From: Rhizobium binae
GTDB taxonomy: Bacteria; Pseudomonadota; Alphaproteobacteria; Rhizobiales; Rhizobiaceae
DNA length: 64,000 nt
Assembly: GCF_017357225.1 (NCBI RefSeq)
Contig: NZ_CP071607.1
Location: forward strand, 186,001-250,000
Reading direction: 5' to 3'
The notes beneath the pieces are model-generated. The model ran no database searches. It saw only the letters and a list, made by a program, of their open reading frames with translations, and was not told where the DNA came from. Position 1 is the first letter of the stretch. Each line of letters begins with the position of its first letter. This document shows, piece after piece, positions 15,796 through 25,426 of this stretch. The position numbers and the translations under genes were made by a program.

Positions 15796-16875
15796 ATGAC
15801 CAGACCACGGCAGCGCTCGGCCCCCCTCCTTCGCGAGTCCAGTTCTTCGATACAATCTCGACCTGTCCGCCGGCGTGATCCCGACCAGCCAAGCCTGCCG
15901 TTCGATGCAATGCCGTCCAGAGTGGAGCCCTGCCTGGCGCTGCTGAAGCAAACGGTGCCGCAAGGGCCGGATTGGATTTATGAGGTGAAGTGGGACGGCT
16001 ACCGATTGGCGATCCACATCGAGCCAAAGAGCATCCGCATCCTCACCCGCGGCGGCCATGACTGGACCCACCGATTCCCAACTATCGCCGCGGGGGCAAG
16101 AGAGCTCGGTGTATCGAGCTGCATTCTCGACGGAGAAGCCGTCGTCGTCGATGAAGAGGGTCGCTCCGACTTTGGAGCGTTGCAGCGCTCGCTCGGCGGC
16201 AGGGGCGGCAAGCGGATCTCGACCGAATCCGTCTTCTACGCCTTCGATCTGCTGTACCTCGACGGCCACGACCTGACGCGCACCGAGCTCTCGGTCCGCC
16301 GTCATCTTCTGCAAGATCTGATTCCCGGCACCGACGATGGCGCCGTTCGGTTCTCGCAAGACCTGGATCTGGGCGGCGAGGAACTGCTTGAGCACGCCTG
16401 CCATCTTGGCCTGGAAGGCATCATTGCGAAGCGCAGTAACAGCCCTTATCGGAGTGGTCGCCTCGGGGACTGGCAGAAGATCAAGTGCGTTCAGAGCGAC
16501 AGTTTCATGATCGTCGGTTACGAGGAATCCGCCACCACCCGCGGCGGGCTCGGCAGTCTTTTGCTTGCGGGTCGCAAGGGTCAAGATTGGATCTATGTCG
16601 GAGCGGTCGGCACGGGGTTCGATCGAACGGAGGCGGAGTATTTGCGCAAGACGTTGAATCGTCTCCAAACGAAAAAACCTGTCGTGCCGCTGAAAGGAAA
16701 GCGGCTTGTCTTTTCCCAGCCGACCCTCATCGCCGAAATCGAGTTTCGCGGCTGGACGCGCGAGGGCAGCCTCCGCCACCCCTCATATAAGGGCCTTCGC
16801 GAGATCCAGGATAATGCTGCCGTCATTGATCTGACTGACGCCCCTGCGACCACAGGAAGTTCCGCGGGCGATTAG
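15796..16875 (+). CDS. Stand-alone ATP-dependent DNA ligase (LigD ligase-domain type)
   Basis: This encodes a 359-residue ligase with only the adenylation and OB-fold domains. Motif I is YEVKWDGYR (Lys about 65). Motif III appears in VFYAFDLLYLDGHDL, motif IV in LEGIIAKRSNSPYRSGR and motif V in WQKIKCVQ. The C-terminal OB-fold has VGAVGTGFDR and AEIEFRGWTREGSLRHPS. No phosphoesterase or polymerase domain is attached, unlike the neighbouring LigD. It is the third gene of the ku-ku-ligase operon, so it probably seals NHEJ junctions. Its TAG stop coincides with the end of a MITE-like terminal inverted repeat, so the last codons may have changed when the element inserted. Confidence 0.88.
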   Translation: MTRPRQRSAPLLRESSSSIQSRPVRRRDPDQPSLPFDAMPSRVEPCLALLKQTVPQGPDWIYEVKWDGYRLAIHIEPKSIRILTRGGHDWTHRFPTIAAGARELGVSSCILDGEAVVVDEEGRSDFGALQRSLGGRGGKRISTESVFYAFDLLYLDGHDLTRTELSVRRHLLQDLIPGTDDGAVRFSQDLDLGGEELLEHACHLGLEGIIAKRSNSPYRSGRLGDWQKIKCVQSDSFMIVGYEESATTRGGLGSLLLAGRKGQDWIYVGAVGTGFDRTEAEYLRKTLNRLQTKKPVVPLKGKRLVFSQPTLIAEIEFRGWTREGSLRHPSYKGLREIQDNAAVIDLTDAPATTGSSAGD

Positions 16876-17227
16876 AGCCTTTCCGGGTTAGATTGAAGCA
16901 TTCTGCCGGAGCAGGTTTTCGTCAGGGCAAAGGCGATTGGCGATGGGCATACCCCCAGGTACGTCCGAGCCAATCGCCTCTGATCCTGGCGGAAACATGC
17001 CCGGCCCACCGGCCGCACCGCTTCGCCGTGGCTAAGCGATAAGTGCGTCCGGCGATTCTGGAGTCTTGCAGATTTGCCGAGCAAATCTGCGGGAGGGTTG
17101 GCTGAAACGGGCCGGCTGATCGACCGGCCGGCTTGGCCGTAGGGCTGGGCTACGACACGCGCCGGCCGGTCGACCATCCGACTCCGCTTGAGCCAACAGA
17201 ATGATTCAATCTAGCCCGGAAAGGCTC
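16875..17227. mobile_element. MITE-like element with about 31-bp inverted ends and TA flanks
   Basis: The left end GAGCCTTTCCGGG (from 16875) and the right end CCCGGAAAGGCTC (to 17227) belong to terminal inverted repeats of about 31 bp with only two mismatches. TA flanks both sides (16873-16874 and 17228-17229), the target duplication made by IS630/mariner-type transposases. The 353-bp interior has GC-rich nested palindromes and no convincing coding sequence. No transposase is nearby, so it would be mobilised in trans. It lies between the convergent ligase and ligD genes and may also serve as their shared transcription stop. Confidence 0.7.
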
Positions 17228-17271
17228 TAAGATCTCGCACACACCAACTGAGGCCTCTGTTCCTGGCGGTG

Positions 17272-19914
17272 TCAGGCGGCATGTTTGCCGGTGCGGCCGA
17301 GCCTCTTGATGGCCTGCTCCAGGGGACGCTGCCCGTCACAATAATCCTTCCAGGCGGACGACTTCGATAACAAGGCAGGCACGGTTCGGACCGTGAACCT
17401 TTTGGGGTCGAGGTCTGACTTCACCTGCGTCCACGTCAGAGGCATGGACACGGTCGCGCCTGGGCGGGCTCGAGGGGAGAGCGGAGCCACTGCTGTCGCC
17501 ATGCGGTCGTTGCGCAGATAATCAAGGAAAATGCGACCGCCCCGCAGGCTCTTCGTCATTTTGATAAGGTAGAGATCGGGGTTGCTCCGGGCCATCTGCT
17601 GGCAGACGTCGTGCGCGAAGGCCTTTGCTTCAGGCCAGGACAACGGCTTGCGCTTATGGATGGCAAGTGGGGTCACGACATGCAGGCCCTTGCCGCCGGT
17701 CGTCTTGCAGAAGCTGATCAATCCGAGGTCCTCCAGCCGGTCGCGCATTTCCCGGGCAGCCGCGACAACCGTGGAAAAGGGAACATCGGGTCCGGGATCC
17801 AGATCGAAGACCAGACGACCAGGCACTTCCGGTTGACCGGGTTCGCAGTTCCATGGATGAAGCTCGACCGCCGCGATCTGGGCGACCGCGGCAAGCCCTT
17901 CGATGCGATCGATCTGCAGGTATGGCTTCTTGTCGCCGAACACCTTGACCAACTCGAGCAGTTTGGATTGCCCCGGCATCGCATGACGCTGGAAAAACTG
18001 CTCGCCACCAATTCCATCGGGGGCACGGATGATAGAGCAGGGCCTGCCCCTGATGTGGTCGATCATCCAGTCGCCGACCGCCTCGTAATAGCGGGCCAAT
18101 TCTTCCTTTGTTACCGGCTCACCGTCGTTGGCATCCGGCCACAATGGTTTGTCGGGGTTGGAAATGAGCACGCCCATGACATCGGCCCTCTGACCCTTCC
18201 GGCGCGTTGATCTCTGTTCGGCTCCCGGAGCCGGCGCCGCAACCTCGGCTTTAGAGGACCTTGGCGGACGTTCCGCCTCAACTTCCCTGGCCGGCTTATC
18301 TTCGCGCAATCCTTTGAAGGCCGCTTGCCGGACAAGACCGTCGGCGGTCCAGCCCTCGAATTCGATCTCGGCGACGAGCTCGGGCTTCACCCAGACGACT
18401 TCAGCCTGCTTCTTCGGAGCGCCGGTTCCAGTGAACGGCGACTTCGCCGTTTCCAGCGCCTTTAGTTTCGGAAGCAGCGTATCGACCTTCTTGGCGCCGT
18501 AGCCGGTCCCGACGCGGCCGACATAAACAAAGTTATCGTCGCTGAAAACGCCGACGAGAAGGGAACGGAACTTGCCGTTGGTCTTGGCATAGGCGCCGAT
18601 GACCACCTCGTGCCCGGCACGGCATTTGGACTTCGCCCAGCTTTCCGTTCGACCGGACTGGTAGGCGGCATCGGCCTTTTTTGACACGATGCCTTCCAGC
18701 GAGAGCTTGCATGCCGACCTGAGGACGGCGTCGCCGCCGCCGGTAAAATGTTCGACGAAGCGGATACGGGGATCATTGTCGGCCTCCGTGAGGAGCTCCT
18801 GCAACCGCGTCTTTCGCTCGATAAGGGGCTTGAGGCGAAAATCCTCGCCGCCGTCATAGAGCAGGTCGAAGCCGAAGTAGACGAGGTCGCCGGTCTTGCC
18901 CTCCGACAGCGCGGCCTGCAGCGCGGCGAAGTCCGGCGCACCGTGCCTGTCGAGAGCGCAGATCTCGCCATCGAGGATACAATCCGGAAGGGCTGACGCC
19001 GCCCGGGCGATTTCGGGGTACTTGGCCGTCCAGTCGAGACCTTTCCTGGTTTTCAACGTCGCTTCGCCGCCGAGCACGCGCATCTGGATGCGATATCCAT
19101 CGAATTTGATCTCATGAATCCAACCGTCCCCGCCAGGCGGCCGCTCCCGCTTCTCGCAAAGCTGCGGCGCGATGAAACTCGGAAGATCAACCGCCGTCGC
19201 AGCGCTGGTGCGCTTCCCGCCACTCGCCTCCCGCCCGTCGGCGGCCAGTCCGTGATTGCTGTCCCAGATGGCGTCGGCCTCGACCTTGCCGCCCTCCACC
19301 ATGAAGGGTTGCGGTTTGCTCCCCTTGCCGGCTGCGATCGTTTCCATGCTGCGGCCCGAGGCCACCGAGGTGAGGTTGTCCTCCAGAATAGCGGCACCGT
19401 CCTCTTCCACCGAGAACTCGTCATGATGCTTGATCAACAGCCAGTTGGTGCGCTTGCTGCGCTCGCGATCGCTACGCATGCGCACTAGCACGAAGCTCCC
19501 GTGCAAGCGCTCGCCGTCAAGCGTGAACTTGAAATCGCCCTTGCGAAGGGCTTGCTCAGGGCTCATCCTTCCCTCCGGCTCCCAATAGCCGCGATCCCAC
19601 AGCATGACTGTGCCGCCGCCATACTGACCTTTCGGAATCGTGCCTTCGAAATCGCCATAATCGAGTGGATGGTCCTCGACCTCGACCGCCAGCCGCTTGT
19701 CGTGCGGATCGAGCGACGGGCCCTTGGTGACAGCCCAGCTCTTGAACACGCCGTCGAGCTCGAGCCGCAGGTCGTAGTGCAGACGTGTCGCATCGTGCTT
19801 CTGAATGACAAAGCGGCGGCGGTTGCTCTTTTTGATGCGCCGCTCACCGCTGGGCTCAGCAGTCTTCTGAAAATCGCGTTTCGATCGGTAGCTCGATAGC
19901 TTGTCGCTGGCCAT
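17272..19914 (-). CDS. ligD: DNA ligase D (phosphoesterase-ligase-polymerase)
   Basis: This encodes an 880-residue multifunctional NHEJ enzyme. Residues about 30-180 are the 3'-phosphoesterase domain ([37 protein letters not shown]). Residues about 240-550 are the ATP ligase, with motif [10 protein letters not shown] (Lys 270) and [17 protein letters not shown]. Residues about 590-875 are the primase-like polymerase, with the catalytic [11 protein letters not shown] (about 705) and [10 protein letters not shown]. The order PE-ligase-polymerase is that of Pseudomonas and rhizobial LigD, the reverse of the mycobacterial polymerase-first order. The ATG at 19914 ([10 protein letters not shown]) is preferred to one at 19941. 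A stress-type promoter lies 27 nt upstream. Confidence 0.95.
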   Translation of the reverse strand: MASDKLSSYRSKRDFQKTAEPSGERRIKKSNRRRFVIQKHDATRLHYDLRLELDGVFKSWAVTKGPSLDPHDKRLAVEVEDHPLDYGDFEGTIPKGQYGGGTVMLWDRGYWEPEGRMSPEQALRKGDFKFTLDGERLHGSFVLVRMRSDRERSKRTNWLLIKHHDEFSVEEDGAAILEDNLTSVASGRSMETIAAGKGSKPQPFMVEGGKVEADAIWDSNHGLAADGREASGGKRTSAATAVDLPSFIAPQLCEKRERPPGGDGWIHEIKFDGYRIQMRVLGGEATLKTRKGLDWTAKYPEIARAASALPDCILDGEICALDRHGAPDFAALQAALSEGKTGDLVYFGFDLLYDGGEDFRLKPLIERKTRLQELLTEADNDPRIRFVEHFTGGGDAVLRSACKLSLEGIVSKKADAAYQSGRTESWAKSKCRAGHEVVIGAYAKTNGKFRSLLVGVFSDDNFVYVGRVGTGYGAKKVDTLLPKLKALETAKSPFTGTGAPKKQAEVVWVKPELVAEIEFEGWTADGLVRQAAFKGLREDKPAREVEAERPPRSSKAEVAAPAPGAEQRSTRRKGQRADVMGVLISNPDKPLWPDANDGEPVTKEELARYYEAVGDWMIDHIRGRPCSIIRAPDGIGGEQFFQRHAMPGQSKLLELVKVFGDKKPYLQIDRIEGLAAVAQIAAVELHPWNCEPGQPEVPGRLVFDLDPGPDVPFSTVVAAAREMRDRLEDLGLISFCKTTGGKGLHVVTPLAIHKRKPLSWPEAKAFAHDVCQQMARSNPDLYLIKMTKSLRGGRIFLDYLRNDRMATAVAPLSPRARPGATVSMPLTWTQVKSDLDPKRFTVRTVPALLSKSSAWKDYCDGQRPLEQAIKRLGRTGKHAA

Positions 19915-19940
19915 GGCTGTTCCCGGATATTCGGTCCTCA

Positions 19941-19966
19941 AACGAAATAGCGGTCATCGTTGTTCC
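19941..19966 (-). promoter_or_regulatory. Candidate general-stress (RpoE2/EcfG) promoter for ligD
   Basis: On the minus strand GGAAC (19966-19962), a 17-nt spacer and CGTT (19944-19941) are an exact match to the EcfG pattern and also fit GGAAC-N19-TT. The chosen ligD start is 27 nt downstream, which disfavours the longer start at 19941. Confidence 0.6.
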
Positions 19967-20164
19967 AATGCCGAGCGATGGCCAAATCCCTGAAAAGGCA
20001 GGGGCGCTTGCCGCCAGCCGGCACGGACGGGGACTGTCCGTCCCCGCCAAATATGATCGCCTATCAACGGCTGCGGCGCTAGAAGCATTCGCCGAGCGGA
20101 AAAAACTTTTGCCGCTTCGCCCGCGAGGGCTATATCGTCAGATGATTGTACTGGACTGGATGCC

Positions 20165-21397
20165 ATGACCGACACTGTTCTCGACCGCTTTCTCCGTTAT
20201 GTCGTTATCGACACCCAATCCGATCCCGCCTCGTCGATGCAGCCGACCACCGAAAAGCAGAAGGATCTTGGCCGGCTTCTGGTCGACGAACTGCTGACGA
20301 TCGGCCTTGCAGATGCGCATCTCGATGAACATGGTTATGTCTATGCGACTATTCCCGGAAATAGCGAGAAGGCGGTGCCAGTCATCTGTTTCTGCTCGCA
20401 TATGGATACGGCGCCCGATTTTACCGGCACGGGCGTCAAGCCGCAGATCGTGCGGAACTACGCCGGCGGCGATATCGAGCTTATCGGTGATCCGAGCCGG
20501 GTCATCCGTGTCGCCGAGCATCCCGAGCTTAACAACCAGATCGGCAACGACATCGTCACGACCGACGGAACGACATTGCTCGGCGCCGACGACAAGGCCG
20601 GGCTGGCAGAAATCATGACCGCGGCCCAGATTCTCGTCGATAATCCCGATATCCGGCACGGGACGATCAAGATCCTGTTCACGCCCGACGAGGAGGTCGG
20701 CCGCGGCGTCAACAAGGTCGACTTGAAGAAACTCGGCGCCGACTTCGCCTATACGATGGACGGCGAGACGGCCGGCCATATCGAGGACGAGACCTTTTCG
20801 GCCGATGGCGTCGAGATCAGCATTTCAGGCGTGGCGATCCATCCGGGCTTTGCCAAGGACCGGATGGAGAACGCCATAAGGATCGCCGGCGCTATCATCG
20901 ATCGGCTGCCGAAGGAGGTGGCGCCGGAGACCACCGAAGGCAAGCAGGGCTTCATTCATCCGGTCGGCGTGACCGGCTCGATGGAAAAGGCATCGCTGAG
21001 CTTTATCATCCGCGATTTCTCCGAGGAGGGGCTGGCTGAAAAGGAGGCCATGCTCCAAGCCATCGTCAAGGAGGTGATGGCTGCCTATCCCGGCTCGACC
21101 TCTCATTTCCAAGTGACGGAGCAGTACCGCAACATGAAGACGGTGCTCGACCGTCACCCGGAGATCGTCGAAAACGCGCTTGAAGCCGTGCGCCGAGCCG
21201 GCATGACACCGGTGCGCGGCAGCATCCGCGGTGGTACCGACGGTTCGCGCCTCTCCTTCATGGGGCTGCCATGCCCGAACATATTCGCCGGCGGCCATGC
21301 CTTCCACTCACCGCTCGAATGGGTCAGCCGCCAGGACATGGAAAAGGCCGTCAAAACGATCGTTGAGCTTGCGAGGGTCTGGGAAGAGCGCGCTTAA
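20165..21397 (+). CDS. pepT: Peptidase T (tripeptide aminopeptidase)
   Basis: This encodes a 410-residue M20 zinc peptidase that removes N-terminal residues from tripeptides in the cytosol. Zinc-site motifs are FCSHMDTAPDF (His-x-Asp, about residue 77), LLGADDKAG (about 140), the catalytic FTPDEEVGRG (about 173) and the terminal RGGTDGSRLSFMGLPCPNIF with GGHAFHSPLEWV. The lid domain with HPGFAKDRMENAI lies between. The length matches E. coli PepT (408). It is monocistronic, with its own short upstream region. Confidence 0.93.
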   Translation: MTDTVLDRFLRYVVIDTQSDPASSMQPTTEKQKDLGRLLVDELLTIGLADAHLDEHGYVYATIPGNSEKAVPVICFCSHMDTAPDFTGTGVKPQIVRNYAGGDIELIGDPSRVIRVAEHPELNNQIGNDIVTTDGTTLLGADDKAGLAEIMTAAQILVDNPDIRHGTIKILFTPDEEVGRGVNKVDLKKLGADFAYTMDGETAGHIEDETFSADGVEISISGVAIHPGFAKDRMENAIRIAGAIIDRLPKEVAPETTEGKQGFIHPVGVTGSMEKASLSFIIRDFSEEGLAEKEAMLQAIVKEVMAAYPGSTSHFQVTEQYRNMKTVLDRHPEIVENALEAVRRAGMTPVRGSIRGGTDGSRLSFMGLPCPNIFAGGHAFHSPLEWVSRQDMEKAVKTIVELARVWEERA

Positions 21398-21581
21398 GAG
21401 GCGTCTGAATCGGATAAGCGCTCGATCCGCAGCCCGACGCGTTTCTCAGGGGCAAGTACTGGCGGTTCATCCCCGATCAACCCGTCCAGGGAAAGCAGGG
21501 AGGCCTCGGCGGTCGCGTCGCCGCCAGGACGGCTGCAATACATTCAAGCGCGACCGAGGTCGGTTCTGGGGAACGGCGGGC

Positions 21582-22418
21582 CTAGCCGCCGTTTGTCGCG
21601 ATGCTTCCGCGCAGCATGACGCTGTCATAGGCGGGGCGGGGCGTGGGGATGGCGATCGGCATTCCCGGTTCGGGCGCGATCGAGGGTTCCGGCGGCGTCA
21701 CCGGTGCGGTCACCGGCGCGGTTATCCGCATCGGCGCCGTGCTCGCCGTGGCCATGGGATCGGGCGCCGGCAGAGGAACGGGAACGGCCGACGGGATCAG
21801 CGCCTCGAATTGAGGTGGCAGCATGCTTTCGCCGGGCACGTAATTCATCGCCACTTCGTAGGAGGGCAGCGGCGGTGGCGTTTCGAGCATGCCGTTGGAG
21901 TCGCGCTTCTCGTAGAAGGCATTGCCGCCGGCGACCGCCACATAGTGCATGTTGTCGTAGGGAAATTTCAGCCCGTCGGTGTGGAAGAACATCGCATCCT
22001 TCACTGCCGGATGGCGCGCACCCTTCAGCAAGATCGCATCGGCCGCGGTGGCAAGCTCGGGCTCGGCCTGTGGCTTGACTTCGCGCGTCATGACACCGGG
22101 CGCAAACTGCCTTTCCTGGGCGACGACGCCGCAGATGGATTGAGGATAGGCACCTGACGTCAGTCTGTTCATGACGACGGTGCCGACGGCCAGATAGCCA
22201 TCCTCGTCGGAATGCTGCGACTCGAAATACATCGCGCGCTTCAGGCAGTCGCGATCCTTAGCGGTATAATTGAAAGTGACTTTCGCCGGTTTAGCCTGTG
22301 TCGTCTTGGTCTTTGCCGGCGTCGTCGCCGGCTTCGGTGTTGTGGTGCAGCCTGCGGCTGCCAGTCCTACGAATAAAATCCCGATCAGGGATTTTCCAAA
22401 GGAAATCTCCGCCCTCAA
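21582..22418 (-). CDS. SleB-like cell-wall hydrolase, lipoprotein
   Basis: This encodes a 278-residue exported protein. The N-terminus (SLIGILFVGLAAAGCTTT) ends in a lipobox, so it should be anchored to a membrane through Cys 23. Residues about 50-180 form the Hydrolase_2/SleB domain: CLKRAMYFESQ with the catalytic Glu, then GYLAVGTVVMNRL, YPQSICGVVAQ and AMFFHTDGLKF. The last 90 residues are a Pro/Ala-rich linker-like tail with repeated TAPV/PEP units. It probably trims peptidoglycan cross-links or glycan strands. It is not in an obvious operon. Confidence 0.82.
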   Translation of the reverse strand: MRAEISFGKSLIGILFVGLAAAGCTTTPKPATTPAKTKTTQAKPAKVTFNYTAKDRDCLKRAMYFESQHSDEDGYLAVGTVVMNRLTSGAYPQSICGVVAQERQFAPGVMTREVKPQAEPELATAADAILLKGARHPAVKDAMFFHTDGLKFPYDNMHYVAVAGGNAFYEKRDSNGMLETPPPLPSYEVAMNYVPGESMLPPQFEALIPSAVPVPLPAPDPMATASTAPMRITAPVTAPVTPPEPSIAPEPGMPIAIPTPRPAYDSVMLRGSIATNGG

Positions 22419-22647
22419 CGCCAGGTGCCTCCTATGGGATTAGTCCAGCCCTTTATGATTAACGCGCACAATCTTTTACTCGTCACATGACTGAAATACA
22501 AACAACCTCAGATCACAATAAGCCAGATGGACTCCCGCCAAGGGTGATTCCGGCTGATCCGTGCGACCACGTGCTGCATAAATCCGGAGGGTTAACGAAT
22601 TATTAAGCCGGGCCGGTGCTTGCGTCAGCAGACGCGCGCAATCGAGA

Positions 22648-23688
22648 TCAGGTGCGAAACAGCTTCCACCGAGTCGGCTTGAACGCGACGCGGTTGCGGT
22701 CGAGCCTGTCGGCCTCGCTCGGCGGCAGCTCGATTTCGATATTTGGTCGGTCACTGCCTATATCCAGCTCGATATGGCGCGTGCCGGCGACGCGGCGGCT
22801 GGAGACCGGCTGGCCGGCAATACAATTTTCCGCTGATTCGCAGAGCCTGACATCGTGCGGGCGGAAATAAAGCTGAGCGGGACCGTCCGGCTCGCCCTCG
22901 GCATTCAGGCCGAGCGACCGGCCGTCGAAGCGGATGTCGCCGTCGGCGATTTCGACCTGCAGGCAGTTCGATTGACCGATGAAGCCGAAGACGAAGGGAG
23001 AATTCGGGTAATCGTAGACTTCATCGGGTGTACCGACCTGCTCGATCGCACCCTGGCTCATGACGACGACGCGGTCGGCGAGTTCCAGAGCCTCGTCCTG
23101 GTCGTGGGTGACGAAGACGGTGGTGTGGCCGGTGCGGTCGTGGATCTCTCGCAGCCATTTGCGCAGGTCCTTGCGCACCTGAGCGTCCAGCGCGCCGAAG
23201 GGTTCATCAAGCAGCAGCACGTTCGGTTCGACCGCCATGGCGCGGGCAAGCGCCACGCGCTGACGCTGGCCGCCGGAAAGCTGTGCCGGATAACGCGCCT
23301 CGAGGCCGGAAAGCTGCACAAGGTCGAGCAGTTCCAGCGCCCGCCGGCGGATGTCGGCCTTGGCAGGACGCCGCGCACCTTTTCTGACCCTCAACCCGAA
23401 GGTGACGTTGTCGAGCACCGTCATGTAGCGGAAGAGGGCATAGTGCTGGAAGACGAAGCCGATATTGCGCTGCTGCACGGTCTTTTTCGAGGCATCCTCG
23501 TCGCCGAAGAAGATCTGCCCTTCCGTCGGGCTTTCCAGGCCGGCGATCAGGCGCAGCAATGTCGTCTTGCCGGAACCCGAAGGGCCGAGCAGGGCGATCA
23601 GCTCGCCGGAGCGGATGTCGAGCGAGACATCGTGCAGCGCCGGAAACCGCTCGAATTCCTTGCGAATGTTTTGAACGCGTACTTCCAT
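22648..23688 (-). CDS. cysA: Sulfate/thiosulfate ABC transporter ATPase
   Basis: This encodes a 346-residue ATPase that powers sulfate uptake. Walker A is GPSGSGKTT (about residues 36-44), the Q-loop is [13 protein letters not shown], the signature is [14 protein letters not shown], Walker B is [12 protein letters not shown] and the switch is [17 protein letters not shown]-terminal TOBE-like part follows (YFRPHDVRL). The length and the VEIE-type ending match CysA. It is the last gene of the sbp-cysT-cysW-cysA operon, 10 nt after cysW. Confidence 0.93.
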   Translation of the reverse strand: MEVRVQNIRKEFERFPALHDVSLDIRSGELIALLGPSGSGKTTLLRLIAGLESPTEGQIFFGDEDASKKTVQQRNIGFVFQHYALFRYMTVLDNVTFGLRVRKGARRPAKADIRRRALELLDLVQLSGLEARYPAQLSGGQRQRVALARAMAVEPNVLLLDEPFGALDAQVRKDLRKWLREIHDRTGHTTVFVTHDQDEALELADRVVVMSQGAIEQVGTPDEVYDYPNSPFVFGFIGQSNCLQVEIADGDIRFDGRSLGLNAEGEPDGPAQLYFRPHDVRLCESAENCIAGQPVSSRRVAGTRHIELDIGSDRPNIEIELPPSEADRLDRNRVAFKPTRWKLFRT

Positions 23689-23698
23689 TGCAAATCCT

Positions 23699-24571
23699 TC
23701 AGTGCCGCCGGCTGGCGGAAATCTCCGCGCTGTAACGCATTTCCAGGAGCGTCTTCAAAACCAGGGTGACGAGCGCCAGCAGGGCCAGAAGCGTGGCCAC
23801 GGCGAAAGCGCCGGTAAAATTGTACTCGTTATAGAGAATCTCGACCTGCAGCGGCATGGTGTTGGTCAGGCCGCGAATATGGCCCGAGACCACCGAGACG
23901 GCGCCGAACTCGCCCATGGCGCGGGCGTTGCAGAGCAGCACGCCATAGAGCAGGCCCCATTTGATGTTCGGCAGCGTCACATGCCAGAAGGTCTGCCAGC
24001 CGCTGGCGCCGAGCGACAGCGCTGCCTCCTCGTCGGCCGTTCCCTGTTCCTGCATCAGCGGGATCAATTCGCGGGCGACGAAGGGGAAGGTGACGAACAT
24101 GGTGGCCAGGACAAGCCCCGGAACGGCGAACAGGATTTTGATGTCGTTGGCGCTGAGCCACTGGCCGAGCCAGGTATTGGCGCCGAAGAGGAGCACGAAG
24201 ACCAGGCCGGAGATGACGGGGGAGACCGAGAACGGCAGGTCGATCAGCGTGGTCAGGAAGGCCTTGCCCTTGAACTCGAACTTGGCGATCGCCCAGGCGG
24301 CGGTAACTCCGAAGACGAGATTGAGCGGCACGCTGATGCCGGCGACGATCAGCGTCAGGCGGATCGCCGAGAAGGTCTCTGCATCCTGCAGCGCTTCGAT
24401 GAAGGGACCGGCGCCCTTGCGGAAGGCTTCCACGAAGACGGCGGCAAGCGGCAGCAGCAGGATCAGTAGCAGGAAGACCAGCGACAGGATGATCAGGCTG
24501 TAGCGCGCGATCCGGTGTTCCGTGGTCACCGAACGCAGCTTGATGGGTCGCGCGTTCGTATCAAGCGCCAT
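23699..24571 (-). CDS. cysW: Sulfate ABC transporter permease CysW
   Basis: This encodes a 290-residue inner-membrane permease with six transmembrane helices. Family motifs are [20 protein letters not shown], the EAA loop [20 protein letters not shown] and [18 protein letters not shown]. Its start overlaps the cysT stop by 11 nt, indicating translational coupling. It pairs with CysT to form the sulfate channel. Confidence 0.92.
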   Translation of the reverse strand: MALDTNARPIKLRSVTTEHRIARYSLIILSLVFLLLILLLPLAAVFVEAFRKGAGPFIEALQDAETFSAIRLTLIVAGISVPLNLVFGVTAAWAIAKFEFKGKAFLTTLIDLPFSVSPVISGLVFVLLFGANTWLGQWLSANDIKILFAVPGLVLATMFVTFPFVARELIPLMQEQGTADEEAALSLGASGWQTFWHVTLPNIKWGLLYGVLLCNARAMGEFGAVSVVSGHIRGLTNTMPLQVEILYNEYNFTGAFAVATLLALLALVTLVLKTLLEMRYSAEISASRRH

Positions 24572-25418
24572 AGCCGTACCTCCGCCTGCTCCAGCTCTGG
24601 ATGAGGTTAATGACGAGCAGCATGGCGAAGGAAAGGATCAGCATGATAGCCGCAATGCCGGTCGCCGCCGCGTAATTATATTCTTCGAGTTTGATGACGA
24701 TCAGCAGCGGTGCGATCTCCGATTTGAACGGCAGGTTGCCGGCGATGAAGATGACCGAACCATATTCCCCGACGCCGCGGGCAAAGGCGAGCGCAAAACC
24801 GGTGAGCACCGCCGGCGCCAGCCCCGGCAGCAGCACGCGGAAAATCGTCTGGAAGCGGTTCGCGCCGAGTGTCGCGGCGGCCTCCTCGACTTCCTTGTCG
24901 ATCTCCTCCATGACCGGCTGCACCGTGCGCACCACGAAGGGCAGGCCGACGAAGATCAGAGCCACGACAATGCCGGCCGGCGTGAAGGCGATCTTGATGC
25001 CGAGCGGAGTCAGGAACTGGCCGATCCAGCCGTTCGGCGCATAAAGCGTCGTCAGCGCGATGCCGGCGACCGCGGTCGGCAGTGCGAAGGGCAGGTCTAC
25101 CATCGCATCGATGACGCGCTTGCCCGGAAAGCGGTAACGCACCAGCACCCAGGCGAGGATGATGCCGAACACGGCATTGACGACCGCGGCGATGAAGGCG
25201 GTGCCGAAGCTCATGCGCAGTGCGTTCAGCGTGCGCGGATCGAGCGCGATCGACCAGAATTTCTCCCAGCCGAGCGCGCTCGACCGGACGGCAAGGCCGG
25301 AGAGCGGAATGAGGATCAGAAGGGTAAGCCAGGTCAAGGTAAGGCCGAGCGTCATTCCGAAACCCGGAATGACGCTCGGCCGCCTGAACCGCCACCGAGT
25401 GGGGCTATGTGCTCTCAT
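24561..25418 (-). CDS. cysT: Sulfate ABC transporter permease CysT (CysU)
   Basis: This encodes a 285-residue inner-membrane permease. [18 protein letters not shown] near the N-terminus is the usual CysT opening, followed by [37 protein letters not shown] and [15 protein letters not shown]. Six transmembrane helices are expected. The conserved opening codons are written as a perfect 17-bp inverted repeat (25343-25381), which is unusual for a coding region. It starts 8 nt after the sbp stop. Confidence 0.92.
   Translation of the reverse strand: MRAHSPTRWRFRRPSVIPGFGMTLGLTLTWLTLLILIPLSGLAVRSSALGWEKFWSIALDPRTLNALRMSFGTAFIAAVVNAVFGIILAWVLVRYRFPGKRVIDAMVDLPFALPTAVAGIALTTLYAPNGWIGQFLTPLGIKIAFTPAGIVVALIFVGLPFVVRTVQPVMEEIDKEVEEAAATLGANRFQTIFRVLLPGLAPAVLTGFALAFARGVGEYGSVIFIAGNLPFKSEIAPLLIVIKLEEYNYAAATGIAAIMLILSFAMLLVINLIQSWSRRRYGYGA
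25343..25381 (-). repeat. Perfect 17-bp hairpin inside the 5' end of cysT
   Basis: Arms 25343-25359 and 25365-25381 (GGCCGAGCGTCATTCCG and its exact complement) enclose a 5-nt loop. In the mRNA this strong hairpin lies about 40 nt into cysT and just downstream of sbp. It could lower permease translation or shield the sbp message from 3' decay. Confidence 0.75.
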
Positions 25419-25426
25419 GAAATCTA

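Noticed and set aside
15010..16779. 589-aa open frame on the minus strand opposite the second ku and the ligase
   Set aside because: The plus strand encodes clear Ku and ligase proteins. Long antisense frames are common in high-GC DNA, and this translation has no recognisable domain.
16872..17177. 101-aa ORF inside the MITE-like element as a possible transposase
   Set aside because: The sequence is Arg/Pro-rich with no transposase motif, and the element is too short for a functional IS.
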